Assembly (NCBI GenBank): GCA_016716065.1
Contig: JADJXA010000001.1
Span: 990,205-1,054,204, forward strand
Length of the DNA: 64,000 nt
Origin: Candidatus Leptovillus gracilis
Lineage (GTDB): Bacteria > Chloroflexota > Anaerolineae > Promineifilales > Promineifilaceae
Direction of reading: 5' to 3'
The notes under the pieces were generated by a model. It did not search any database and was not told the DNA's origin. It saw only the letters and a list, made by a program, of their open reading frames with translations. Below, piece by piece: positions 8,811 through 18,200 of the stretch. Position 1 is the stretch's first letter; each line of letters begins with the position of its first letter. The position numbers were made by a program, and so were the translations under genes.

Positions 8811-9314
8811 GTTAGTTATCTCCTTGTTTAATAGCTTGCCGCTTACCGACCATCGCTAAAGAAGAGTCCCGGCAAGCATGAGGGTTACTAAATAGCGTCC
8901 CCAAACTGTATCGCACCCAGGACAAATCGTAAAGAGAACTAACTCTTTGCTTAACAGTTCAACATGAACTGCGGTGTACCACGATGAAGGAAAATCAACA
9001 GATTTCGCAGAACTTATCCTGAGCCTGCCGAAGGATTACGCAGATTTATCTCTGTGCCTCTGCGTTAAATTATTTGAGCGTGTGTCAAATGAGTTGAGCA
9101 GGTAGGGGCGGGACAGTCGGGGTGACATCTTTGCCAATCACCAATGCCTCGCCCCGCCTGTCTCGCCATCTTCTTTGTCCGGCACAGGCGTTTGTTGGGC
9201 GAGATGGCGCGGAGAAAATGTTGTCCGCTGCGGCGAAGACCAACCCGCGCCATCCCGCCCCTAAGCAAGGCATAAATGAAATGGAACACATGCAAGTTAA
9301 TTCATTCTCATTTC
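8811..9314. other. 500-bp gene-free stretch with a 161-bp inverted-repeat element
   Basis: No convincing gene is present. The OsmC promoter must lie at the left edge. Near 9015-9035 is TTATCCTGAGCCTGCCGAAGGA, a word common in dispersed REP-like repeats of many bacteria. From 9103 to 9263 an 11-bp perfect inverted repeat (TAGGGGCGGGA ... TCCCGCCCCTA) bounds a 161-bp GC-rich stretch that could be a small non-autonomous element. The flanks are similar (AGCAGG and AGCAAGG) but are not an exact target duplication. Confidence 0.4.
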
Positions 9315-12300
9315 TTAATTCTTACCGGCGGCCAACCGGGCATAAAACGCCGCGTCAGCGCCCAGCAGCTTGTGCATCTCTTCCAGCGAAAACGGGAACC
9401 ACAGCGGGCTGTCCGTCGGCTTCGGGCTGACATTGGCCTGGTGGATAATGTCTACCAGCCAGGTGATGGCTTGCAGCGGCACAATGTTGGCCGCCGCCTT
9501 TTGCCGCAAGAAGCGGATATCTTCGCCGGGCTGGATGTCCGGGAATGGGTTGCTTTGCCAGAACGCTCTGGTGTAACACAAGGTGCTGCCCGGCATCCAG
9601 GGCAGCCGACCAGACGGCCGTACCGAATGCCACGCCCGCCGCGCAAACGGATCATAATGCAGCAGGTTGTCCAAGCCCACCACATCCGCGCCAAACTCCG
9701 TCAGCGCCCCCACCTGATAACTGAGCCGCCACGGCGCGACCCACACATCGTCGTCCCAACTCGCCAGGATGGGGCCGCGCGCTTCCTCGCCGCCCAGGTT
9801 GCGCTTCGCGCCAATGCTCAGGCGCTGCGGCAGGCGCAGGTAGCGAATCCGCTTATCCGCCGGGACCAGGTCGCCCACCGCATCCTCGCCATCGTCCAGG
9901 ATGATCAGTTCCCGGTTGGGGTAATCCTGGCGCAAAAACAGCTCAATCGCCAACGGCACAAACGGCCGTCTATCATACGTCGGCATAATGCAAGAGATGA
10001 GCGGCGCGGGCAGCGCGGCCACATTGCTGCTCAGCGCCTGCGCCTCGGCCACCATGCGTTCAGCCATCAGCAGCGACACACCGCGCACCGCGTTGGCGAT
10101 GGTCTGCGGCGCGGCTGCCGCCAGCCGGGGAATAGAATCTACGCCCAGCCGCGCCAGTTCGCGCGTCCGCGCCCCGGCGATACCGTTGATGTCTGCCAGC
10201 GGGACCGAAGCAACCGCCAGCGCAGGCGAGCGGGCGGTCCATTCGGCCGGGGTGGCCGTAAGCAGAGGGGCAACGGCCGTTTCCACCAACCGAATCTCCG
10301 GCGCGGCGGCCACAACCACAGGCTCGCGCACCAACGCCGGCCGCGCCGCGATCACCGCCGCCGGGCGGCGCGGCGCACTGACCGCCAGCGGGCGCGCGAC
10401 GGCCGTTGGCGCGGCGCTGTCTGTTGTTCCCCCATCATCACCACATGGCCCGCAGGGCGACGCGCACCAGTGGCAGCAGCCACCCTGTCCAGCGGCGCCC
10501 CGGCCAGGCGGCGTGGGCGGGCACAAACCGCCCGGCGGCAGCGGCGCGGCGGCCACATCGCCCACATCGTAGGCCACGTCGAAGCCGGTCACCGTCAGTT
10601 TGCCGGGCGCCTGCGCCAGGAAATGGATCGGGACCGTCACCAATTCCACCGGCACAAAAGCAAGCTGCCGCACAAGCAGGGTGGTTCCGGCCGGCAGCGC
10701 CAGGTTCAGGTCGGCGCTGGCGGCGGTGGGGGGCACGGCCGTTTCCAACTGATGTTCTTGCCGCCCCACCGCGATGGGCAGCCGGCTCGCGCCAACAACG
10801 TTACCGGCCGCGTCCAGCCAATCCAACCGCACCTCCGGCGCGCCGCCGGCAAGCTGGCGCACCAACGCGCCATCTAGCCGCAGCACAAACGGCTGCCCGC
10901 CCGTCACCGCAAACGACTGCATCAGCGAGACAGGCACGGCTTCCAAATTGGAGAGTTCCACGCCATCGCTCGTCACGTTCAAGGTCACGCCGGTCACCGA
11001 GGCCGGCGACAACTGCCAGCCCAGCAGCGCACCATTGGCCACCAGCAGCAAATCGCCGTTGGCAATGGGATCGCCGGTAGCCTGGAAGGAAACCGTGTCT
11101 ACGGCGGCGTTATGCTCCGGCGGAACGACGAAGCGGATTTCCGCCTGAGTCGCCCCCGGCGGCGCTTGCAGCCGCGCCCGGTGGAACAGCAGCTCCGGCA
11201 GCCGCTGCGCCGCAGCCGCCCGCAGGTTCACCGTCTGCGCCCGGCCAAAGGTTCCGTCGGCAAAACCAGCTTGCGGTTGAATGCCCCCCGGAAAGGTTTG
11301 GGAGCTGCGCTTGACTCGTTCAGCAAATTCGGGGACCTGGATGGGGATGCGGTCGGTGCGCTGCACGGCGCACGCGCCGCCGCGCCAGATCACCTCGGCG
11401 ACCGCTTCCAGGCTGCTGGCAATGCCCCAAAAGCTGAAATCGTAGGTGCAGCCGCCGACCGCAGCCGTGGCCTGCGACAGCGCCGAGGCGCGGGACGGCC
11501 GTATCGCCTGGTCGCCTGGGGTGAGAGGGCCTAACACGGCCGTCAGGTGGAATGGGTCGGTGAAGGGGATGGGCTGCACAAAGCCGGTGGTCAGCGTCCA
11601 ATGGTCCGGCTGTTGGCGGCCCAACGGCAAAAAACGCAGACCGGCCATCTCTCCGGCCGGGTAAGGGTTTTGTAAGGTCACGTACAGCCGGTCGCCGGAT
11701 GGCGTCGCTGCCAGGTCTATGTCGCCAAAATCGGGCGCACCCACAGCAACCGGATTGCGCACCGCCAACGTCAGCAGGTCTATCACGCTGATGGAAGCGT
11801 TTTCGCGGCTGGCGACAAAGGCGCGACGGCCGTTTGGCTCAATCTCCACGGCTACCGGCCACAGCATCGTGTCGTCCGGTTTGGGCAGGGAAAGGGTGCG
11901 CTCGTAGCGCAAGTGGGCGGCGTCTATCAGGCTGAGGCTGTCGTCATTGCCATTCACCACCAGGGCGCGACGGCCGTCGGGCGTCAGCGCCAGGTCTACC
12001 GGATTGCTGCCGGTAAAGAGGGGGTCTACCAGCGATTGCTGGCTGGCCGCGTCGAAAACGGCCAGGCTGCCGGACAAGGTCTGGCTGTGGGCGGTGGCCA
12101 CAAACAGGCGGCGGCCGTCCGGCGACACGGCCAGGCTGACCGGCCGGAAGCCTTCCTCCAGAGGAATGGGGTCGCCAAGCAGCGCGTCCAGAATGTTGAC
12201 GGGGGTATTGGCGGTCAGGAGTTGGCCGAGTACGGCCGTATCCAGCGCCAATACGTTACGAAAACCACCCAGATACAGGGTACGGCCGTCCGGCGACAGC

Positions 12301-14183
12301 GCCAGACAAGAGGCAATGCCTTGCAGCGGGACGGGACTGCCAACCGCCGCAAACGTCACCGCGTTTATCACCCGCAAATCGGTGGATTCGTAGGCTTCGC
12401 TGATCACGTATACGCGCTGGCTGTCCGGGCTGATGGCAACGTGCTGCCGCGACGCCGGGGCTGAAAAACCGCCGGCAAACGGACGATGCAGCGGCAGCCC
12501 GATGAAAACGCCATCACCCGTCTCCCGCCCGGCAAACGCCCATTCGCCGTTAGGCGCCACCACGATGCTGCTCAGGCCGCCGGAGATGTTTTCGGCGTCT
12601 TGCAGCGGCCCGAAGCTCTCGCCGCTGGTAGACCAGCGGGTGAAATCGCCATTTTGCAGCTGCTCGCCGCGGGCGCAAGAGGCCGCCGCCGCGCGCCGGG
12701 CGGCTTCGGTGATGGCCGCGGCAAATTCGGGGAAGTCAATGGTAAAGTCAATGCGCCCCAGCGGCTGGAAGCGGTCCAGGGAGACGGGTATGGCCGTTGG
12801 CCCATCACCCACCAGCACCGACAGCGGCATCTCGTACTGCGCCGGCGCGCGGCGCAGGCGGAAGTAGCCGGCCAGCGACCCGGCCACCCCGTCTACCTGA
12901 GTGGCGCGCCAGGAAAGGCCGCCGGTGGTGGAGTGCTGCAAGGCTTCGCCGGTAACGGCCGTCTGGCTGTGCCAGGCCGCTTCCCCGTTCCGCGCCTGGA
13001 CGATTAACCAGAAGCGCGTTCCGGCGCGGAATTGAAATTCCTGCGGCAGCCGGGCGCTGATCCAGGTAGGGTTGGCCGCCAGGTCGCGGTCCAGCTCCAG
13101 CGGCACGGGGGCGGCCAACAGCGGGTCGGCGAACGGTTTGCCGCCCACGTCGGCCATCAGGTTCAGGTCCAGCACGGCGGCGCGGCTGACACTGGAGAGC
13201 AGCAGGTCTATGGCGGTAACGGCCGTGTCCGCGCTCAACAAAATGGGCTGGGTCTGGCTGATGGCGGCGCTGATGGGCACGGCCGTTACCGGCGTCAGCG
13301 GCCCTGTCGGCCCAAAGACAATGCGGCTCTCCTCAAATGCGCCGATGACTTGCACGCTGGCGGCCGTCACCGCCGCGCCTGCCGGCAGCGTCACCTGGAG
13401 CAGGGCGCTGTCGGCCTGGGGCACGCCGTCGAAGCCGTAAGGCAAGGCGGCTTCGCCCACGCCGGCCGGCAGGGCCGACTGCTGGCGGGTATATTCAATG
13501 TCTACGGTTACGTTCAGCCGGGTCAGGCTGTCGGAGTGGATGATGAGGGGGAGCTGGTAACGGCCGTCTTTCACCGCCGCTTCCTGCAAATAACGCTGCA
13601 TGAAGTCGGCGAAATTGGGGGTGGCAATAGGGGCCGTGATCTCCCCCGGCTGCACCCAAAACGGCGGCATCCCTTCCAGCGCCAGGGTAACATTGTTGGC
13701 CGCCGTGCGCACCGTCACCTGGGTCACGTTCAACGTCGGCGGCGGATTGGTGACCGAGCGCAGCCGGAACTTGCCCACCAGCAGACCCGGCAGCGCGCCG
13801 CTGGCCGGTATCGCGTACAAGTCTACGTCTTCCGACGCCGCCAGCGCGCCATATTCATTAATGCCCATGAAGACGCCGCCGCCCAGGTCCACCACCAATT
13901 CGCTGTTGAGCAAATTGGAGCCACGCACAACCGCCAACGTGCGCCGGGCATGGAAATCCACCTCGACAATGCCGGGCTGCAAAACTTTAGTCATGCCAAA
14001 ATCGCCGACATTGCCGCTGAACGTTAGAATCTCTTCAAACACAGGGCGGCCGGGAGCGGCGGCCGGCGTCAGGGTGATGGTGGCGTGTTGAATCTGCGCC
14101 CCTTCTGGTAAGCCCTGAATTTGCACCGTGCGGTCGCCCTCGAAACGAATGGCTTCGCCTGGGAAATCAGTGGTTAGTCTCAT
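9315..14183 (-). CDS. eCIS-cluster giant protein: YVTN-type propeller, Cys cluster, HhH, C-terminal GT2 glycosyltransferase
   Basis: A 1622-residue protein, last gene of the injection-system cluster. Residues 1-500 hold beta-rich modules with no motif I recognise. Residues about 530-855 form a seven-bladed YVTN-type propeller (repeated ALSPDGRTLYLGG, AVSPDGRRLFVAT, ALTPDGRRALVVN, EPNGRRAFVAS, ATPSGDRLYVT). About 1215-1245 is a Cys/Gly/Pro-rich patch with seven Cys. About 1318-1390 resembles a helix-hairpin-helix segment (INGIAGARTRELARLGV, then AVRGVSLLMAERMV). Residues about 1395-1622 are a complete GT-A glycosyltransferase 2 domain: LISCIMPTYDRRPF, IILDDGE, GAKRNLG, and the DxD-type metal site WDDDVW near 1478. 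No signal peptide is seen. It may be a distal baseplate or cargo protein with an enzymatic tail; this is inference. The ORF is uninterrupted, so the fusion is real unless the assembly is wrong. Confidence 0.75.
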   Translation of the reverse strand: MRLTTDFPGEAIRFEGDRTVQIQGLPEGAQIQHATITLTPAAAPGRPVFEEILTFSGNVGDFGMTKVLQPGIVEVDFHARRTLAVVRGSNLLNSELVVDLGGGVFMGINEYGALAASEDVDLYAIPASGALPGLLVGKFRLRSVTNPPPTLNVTQVTVRTAANNVTLALEGMPPFWVQPGEITAPIATPNFADFMQRYLQEAAVKDGRYQLPLIIHSDSLTRLNVTVDIEYTRQQSALPAGVGEAALPYGFDGVPQADSALLQVTLPAGAAVTAASVQVIGAFEESRIVFGPTGPLTPVTAVPISAAISQTQPILLSADTAVTAIDLLLSSVSRAAVLDLNLMADVGGKPFADPLLAAPVPLELDRDLAANPTWISARLPQEFQFRAGTRFWLIVQARNGEAAWHSQTAVTGEALQHSTTGGLSWRATQVDGVAGSLAGYFRLRRAPAQYEMPLSVLVGDGPTAIPVSLDRFQPLGRIDFTIDFPEFAAAITEAARRAAAASCARGEQLQNGDFTRWSTSGESFGPLQDAENISGGLSSIVVAPNGEWAFAGRETGDGVFIGLPLHRPFAGGFSAPASRQHVAISPDSQRVYVISEAYESTDLRVINAVTFAAVGSPVPLQGIASCLALSPDGRTLYLGGFRNVLALDTAVLGQLLTANTPVNILDALLGDPIPLEEGFRPVSLAVSPDGRRLFVATAHSQTLSGSLAVFDAASQQSLVDPLFTGSNPVDLALTPDGRRALVVNGNDDSLSLIDAAHLRYERTLSLPKPDDTMLWPVAVEIEPNGRRAFVASRENASISVIDLLTLAVRNPVAVGAPDFGDIDLAATPSGDRLYVTLQNPYPAGEMAGLRFLPLGRQQPDHWTLTTGFVQPIPFTDPFHLTAVLGPLTPGDQAIRPSRASALSQATAAVGGCTYDFSFWGIASSLEAVAEVIWRGGACAVQRTDRIPIQVPEFAERVKRSSQTFPGGIQPQAGFADGTFGRAQTVNLRAAAAQRLPELLFHRARLQAPPGATQAEIRFVVPPEHNAAVDTVSFQATGDPIANGDLLLVANGALLGWQLSPASVTGVTLNVTSDGVELSNLEAVPVSLMQSFAVTGGQPFVLRLDGALVRQLAGGAPEVRLDWLDAAGNVVGASRLPIAVGRQEHQLETAVPPTAASADLNLALPAGTTLLVRQLAFVPVELVTVPIHFLAQAPGKLTVTGFDVAYDVGDVAAAPLPPGGLCPPTPPGRGAAGQGGCCHWCASPCGPCGDDGGTTDSAAPTAVARPLAVSAPRRPAAVIAARPALVREPVVVAAAPEIRLVETAVAPLLTATPAEWTARSPALAVASVPLADINGIAGARTRELARLGVDSIPRLAAAAPQTIANAVRGVSLLMAERMVAEAQALSSNVAALPAPLISCIMPTYDRRPFVPLAIELFLRQDYPNRELIILDDGEDAVGDLVPADKRIRYLRLPQRLSIGAKRNLGGEEARGPILASWDDDVWVAPWRLSYQVGALTEFGADVVGLDNLLHYDPFARRAWHSVRPSGRLPWMPGSTLCYTRAFWQSNPFPDIQPGEDIRFLRQKAAANIVPLQAITWLVDIIHQANVSPKPTDSPLWFPFSLEEMHKLLGADAAFYARLAAGKN

Positions 14184-14207
14184 GGATGTTTACCTTGCAG
14201 GGTTAAA

Positions 14208-14239
14208 GATTGGTTCAATCTCTAAGATTGAACCAATCT
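14208..14239. repeat. AGATTGG-type hairpin, copy 1
   Basis: AGATTGGTTCAATCT (14208-14222) and AGATTGAACCAATCT (14225-14239) form a near-perfect hairpin in the spacer between the 317-aa and 1622-aa genes. Related copies: 33016-33048, 51100-51130, 55397-55429, 62088-62120. Inside a polycistronic cluster it may attenuate transcription or protect upstream mRNA. Confidence 0.65.
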
Positions 14240-14249
14240 AAACCCTGGA

Positions 14250-15203
14250 TTATGCGCGCAGCAGCACCATCAATTTCAATTCCTGCCGGACGGCTTCAAC
14301 GTCTCGCCCTTCCTGCCGCAGTCCTTCGATTACCTCTGGCGCGTAAGCTGGCGGGCCAAACAGCAGCAGACCTAATTTATTGAAGCTGAAATGGGTCACC
14401 TGCACCATGGTGGGCGCTGGCGTCACCGGCGGCATGTTGGTCATGGCAAAGGGCGGGTAGTTTTCTGTCCTACGCGGGATGAACTTCACCCACAAGTCGT
14501 CCCAATCCCCCTTTTGCTTCACGCTTTTCACCGAACGGTCCTCGCGGCAGCAGCGGTCGAACCAGGGGGAATGGGCATGTTGGTCATCGTCAAAACGATC
14601 GTTGGGGCCGGCAAACATCGCTTTCCACAGCTCGTTTTCAATGTCACTCAGGCTGGAGTTGTCGTTGTATTTCACCCGGTAGCGGGCCAGCAAATCGGCA
14701 AAAGCCACCCGATACTGCTCACTGCCCGTTGGCTCAATCTCTACGCTGATCGGCGTGCTTTCGCCGTCTGGCACAAAGCGGATGCGTTGTTCGCTGGAGT
14801 GGTAGAGGAAGAAATTGACCCAGGTCTGGTACTTGTGGTCATCTTCGGAAGCGACAACCCGGAAATAATCAAGCTGGTACAGGTCCACCAGGGGGCTGTT
14901 TTGCAGATTGTGCTCGACCACCGACTCTTTGCCGACCTGGAGCTTTTTGAACAGCTTCATGTAGCCAGAGTGCAAAGCCATCTGGCTGAGGGCCTGGTCA
15001 ATAATGGCTTTGGTAATGTCGGCCAGGGATTGGCCTTCCAGGCGCTCGGCGTCTTGGGCGCTGGGGACCTGGGTGATGGCGTCCACGGCCGCCTGCGCCT
15101 GGCTGGCAATGTCGGCGCGAATCTGGGCCTGCATATCGTTCATAATCTCGGCGGCGATGAGTTCGCCCGGCTTGTACTCTACATAAGGTTCTAAAACTGA
15201 CAT
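14250..15203 (-). CDS. eCIS-cluster protein of unknown function (317 aa)
   Basis: No family is recognised. Near the N-terminus, PGELIAAEIMNDMQAQIR resembles the PGdpI.AadWN motif that opens many phage-tail and eCIS accessory proteins. Residues 40-80 are helical. The middle (YQTWVNFFLYHSSEQRIRF) and C-terminal half look globular, ending with a helical GLRQEGRDVEAVRQELK segment. There is no signal peptide or membrane helix. I chose the ATG at 15203, preceded by AAAGGAGTG at 6-7 nt; a GTG three codons upstream lies inside that ribosome-binding site. It sits between the gpI-like gene and the 1622-aa gene, separated from both by inverted repeats, and is probably a baseplate or fibre-associated part. 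Confidence 0.7.
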   Translation of the reverse strand: MSVLEPYVEYKPGELIAAEIMNDMQAQIRADIASQAQAAVDAITQVPSAQDAERLEGQSLADITKAIIDQALSQMALHSGYMKLFKKLQVGKESVVEHNLQNSPLVDLYQLDYFRVVASEDDHKYQTWVNFFLYHSSEQRIRFVPDGESTPISVEIEPTGSEQYRVAFADLLARYRVKYNDNSSLSDIENELWKAMFAGPNDRFDDDQHAHSPWFDRCCREDRSVKSVKQKGDWDDLWVKFIPRRTENYPPFAMTNMPPVTPAPTMVQVTHFSFNKLGLLLFGPPAYAPEVIEGLRQEGRDVEAVRQELKLMVLLRA

Positions 15204-15225
15204 TTGTAACACTCCTTTTGGGGAA

Positions 15226-15284
15226 AGTTGGTTTGCTGGTTAGTTGGTTGGTTGGTTTGTTAACCAACCAACCAACTAACCAAC
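15226..15284. repeat. GTTGGTT/AACCAAC long hairpin at the 3' end of the gpI-like gene
   Basis: AGTTGGTTTGCTGGTTAGTT and GGTTGGTTTGTT are followed by TAACCAACCAACCAACTAACCAACC, a hairpin with a stem of roughly 18-20 bp built from 4-bp and 7-bp words. The stop codon of the 1616-aa gene (TAG) lies inside it, so the repeat supplies that protein's last residues. Confidence 0.7.
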
Positions 15285-18200
15285 CTCTCTTGTACGTTCA
15301 CGAATCACACGGACAGATACCCCGGCGGCTTTGGCCTGCAACACGCCAACGGGGCCGGGTTCCAGGGAATCGGTGGTGAGGGCGGACAGGGGTCTGCCCA
15401 GCACCGTCTGGCGGGCATTTTCAAAGGGCACGCCTTCATAAATAACGGAAAAGTCAAACATGGCCGGGCCGGAACTGCGGGCGGCGATGGCGATGTTGTT
15501 GCCAAATGCACCTGGTTCGCGCGCCTGGATACGCAGGAAGCCATCAATGCCCACATCGGTCAGGTAGATTTGCGCGGGATTGGCCGGGCTGCCCAGGGTG
15601 AGGTAGTGCGGGTCGCGGAAAGGCATGGGTACGGCCGTCCAGCCCAACGGCACACGCGGCACAATCTGCGCCTCCACCAGCGCCGACCGGGTGTTGAGCA
15701 GCTTGACGATGTACAGATCGTCGTTGGGCGGGTCGGTCACGGCCGTTTCATACACCTCCGGCCTGCCCTTGCCCTGCCCAAAGCGGGCCTGGTTAAACCG
15801 GCCGCCAAACCGCTCCGGCAAATCGGCCGGCAGCCGCACCAGAAACGCGCCGGGCTGGTAACGCTCATAGGCAAAGCTTACTTGCACCGGCGGATCGGGC
15901 AGGTCGTGGATGCTGGTGAACACGGCCACCACCGGCTCCGGCGGCGTATTGGCGAAGCGGCTGACATTAAACACGCCCCGGTCCAGACAGACGCCGCCGG
16001 GAAAACGGGCCTGGTCGAAACGAGCGTGGTTGAAGCGCGGGCCGTAACAATCCAGGAAACGCCACGAAGAGCGCCCCTGGGGCAGCGACAAGACCGTCGC
16101 CTTGGGCCAGGAAACAGCACGGACAAACGCCGACGGCCGCTGCCCAATTCGCCGTATCAAAGCCTCATCTGCCGCCGGGTCGCCGCCAATGGTCACACCT
16201 TCATACGCTTCCGTTATCGCGTCACCCTCGGCCGATTGGAAGCGCAGAGTCACGCTGAACAGCGCTTCCACCTGCTGCACCAGCAGCAGCGGTTGGGCAT
16301 CGGCGTGGATGGTGGCGCGCAGGCGGACAACCCGGTCGGCAAAATCGGCCAGGGAGATGCCCGCGCCAGCACGCACGTCGGCGACAAAATGACCGTCGGC
16401 GTCTAGCAGGTGGCAGCCGGCTGCCGTGGGGTGGAGACGGCCGTTCACCACCACCACCTGCCCATCATCGCGCACCGCGTCCAGGGCGATGGGGGGAATG
16501 GCCGCCGCCGTCACGCTGACGCCCACGTCGCTGCCGGGCTGGATGGAGTGCCGCGCCACAAGCTGCACCAAGTTATCGGCCAGCGAGTTGTTCAGCTGCA
16601 AGGTCGGCGGGCCGTCGTCGTCGCCGCTTAACTGCCAGACGCCGTCGAAGGGAACCCACGTCTGCCCACCCAGCGGGCCAACGAGTATCTGGTTGCCGGG
16701 AATGGGACGGATTTCGGATTTCGGATTTCGGATTTCGGATTGGAGACGGCCGTCTTCAACCCACAACCGTGCCGTTTCATTGCGCGCCAGGGCCACCAGC
16801 AGGCGCACCTGCCAGCCCAGAGCTTCGTTCACCAGCGTCGGCGCGGCCACGCCCAGCGGCGCGGTAATGCTGACCTCAGCGTAACCCGCCGCCGCGCCGC
16901 TGTTGTCGGCGTGCCAGCGCCCGCCGTGCGTCACCTGCTGCGGTAGCAGCGGTTGGGCGGTGGGCGGATATTCAATCACGTCCAGCGCGCGCAGCGGCAG
17001 CAGTTCCAGACGGCTGTTTTGCCCGGCGCTGGGGGCGGTGAGGCGCAGATGGTTATCGGCTGTCACCGAGGCCATGTCTGGGAAGACGGCGTTGATGGCG
17101 TCGGCCATGTCGTCGGCAAAGGTCGTGGGTGGAAAGTCACCGGCCACGTCTATGTCCGTCGGCAGGCCGCCGTTGACGGCCAGGCGGATGTGCGAGCGGC
17201 GGCTCAGGTTGACCGGTGTCAACAAATTGGTCTGGCCTTCGAGGATCGCCGGCACGGGGTCGGCGCCGGTGGTTTCGTCGGGCACGCTGCCAAACAGCGC
17301 CGCGCGGGCGTCGCCGGAGGAATGTTCGGCCAGGATGATGCGCCCATTTTGCCCAACGGTGGGCGACAGGAGGCTGAGGAATTTGCCATCATGAGCGGCA
17401 ACTTTAGCCTTGAGCGCGGCGTTGATAGCGGCGACGATTTCATCCAGGGTAACGGCCGCTGCGTCAGCCACATTGGGCAGCAAACAATCTACGTCAAGGG
17501 GCGGCTTGCCATCTATCCCCAGGCGCAAGAAGCGGATGACCCGCAAATCCACGCCGCCGCTTAAATCTTGCGCGCCAATTACCTGCGCCGGGCTGGCGTC
17601 GCGGCCGCGATACTCACGCGGGGCGGCGATGCCAAAGAGAGCGGCAGTGGCATTGGCGGCGGCCGGGGCGGCAAACAACAGTTGGCTGCCCGCGCCCACC
17701 GTCGGCGAAGTGATGATGAGATGCGCGCCATCGTGGGTGACGACATTGCGCCCCAGAGCCAGGTTGATGGCGATGACGATTTCGTTCAGGCTGGCGCTGG
17801 CCGGATCGGCGGCGTTGGCGGCGCACTCTATTTCGATGGGCGCGGCCCCATCCAGCCCCAGTTTGATGGCGCTGGCGCTGCTGAGATTCGCGCCGCCGCT
17901 GAGGTCCACCGTGCCGACAAAGCGCACCTGTTCCGCATTTTGGCCGCGAAATTCGCCGGGGGCGGCGTCCAGCAGCAGCGGCAGGGCGTCGGTGACGCGC
18001 GGCGGCGCGAAGGTGATGCGGCTGTTGGCCCCCACGGTATGGGAGCTGAGGATGAGGCGACGGCCGTTGCTGCTGGCAACAGTTGGCGTCCGGTTCAGGG
18101 CGTGGTTGATGGCGTCCACAATTTCCGGCAGCAGCGTGGCGCGGGGGCGCGTCCCGGCGCAGTCAATTTCTACGGCGTCGCCGCCGTCTATGCGCAGCCG

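Noticed and set aside
9276..10877. A 533-codon plus-strand ORF and many similar long ORFs opposite the eCIS genes
   Set aside because: They mirror the minus-strand genes, have Arg/Pro/Gly-rich nonsense composition and no recognisable motif. High GC leaves antisense frames open.
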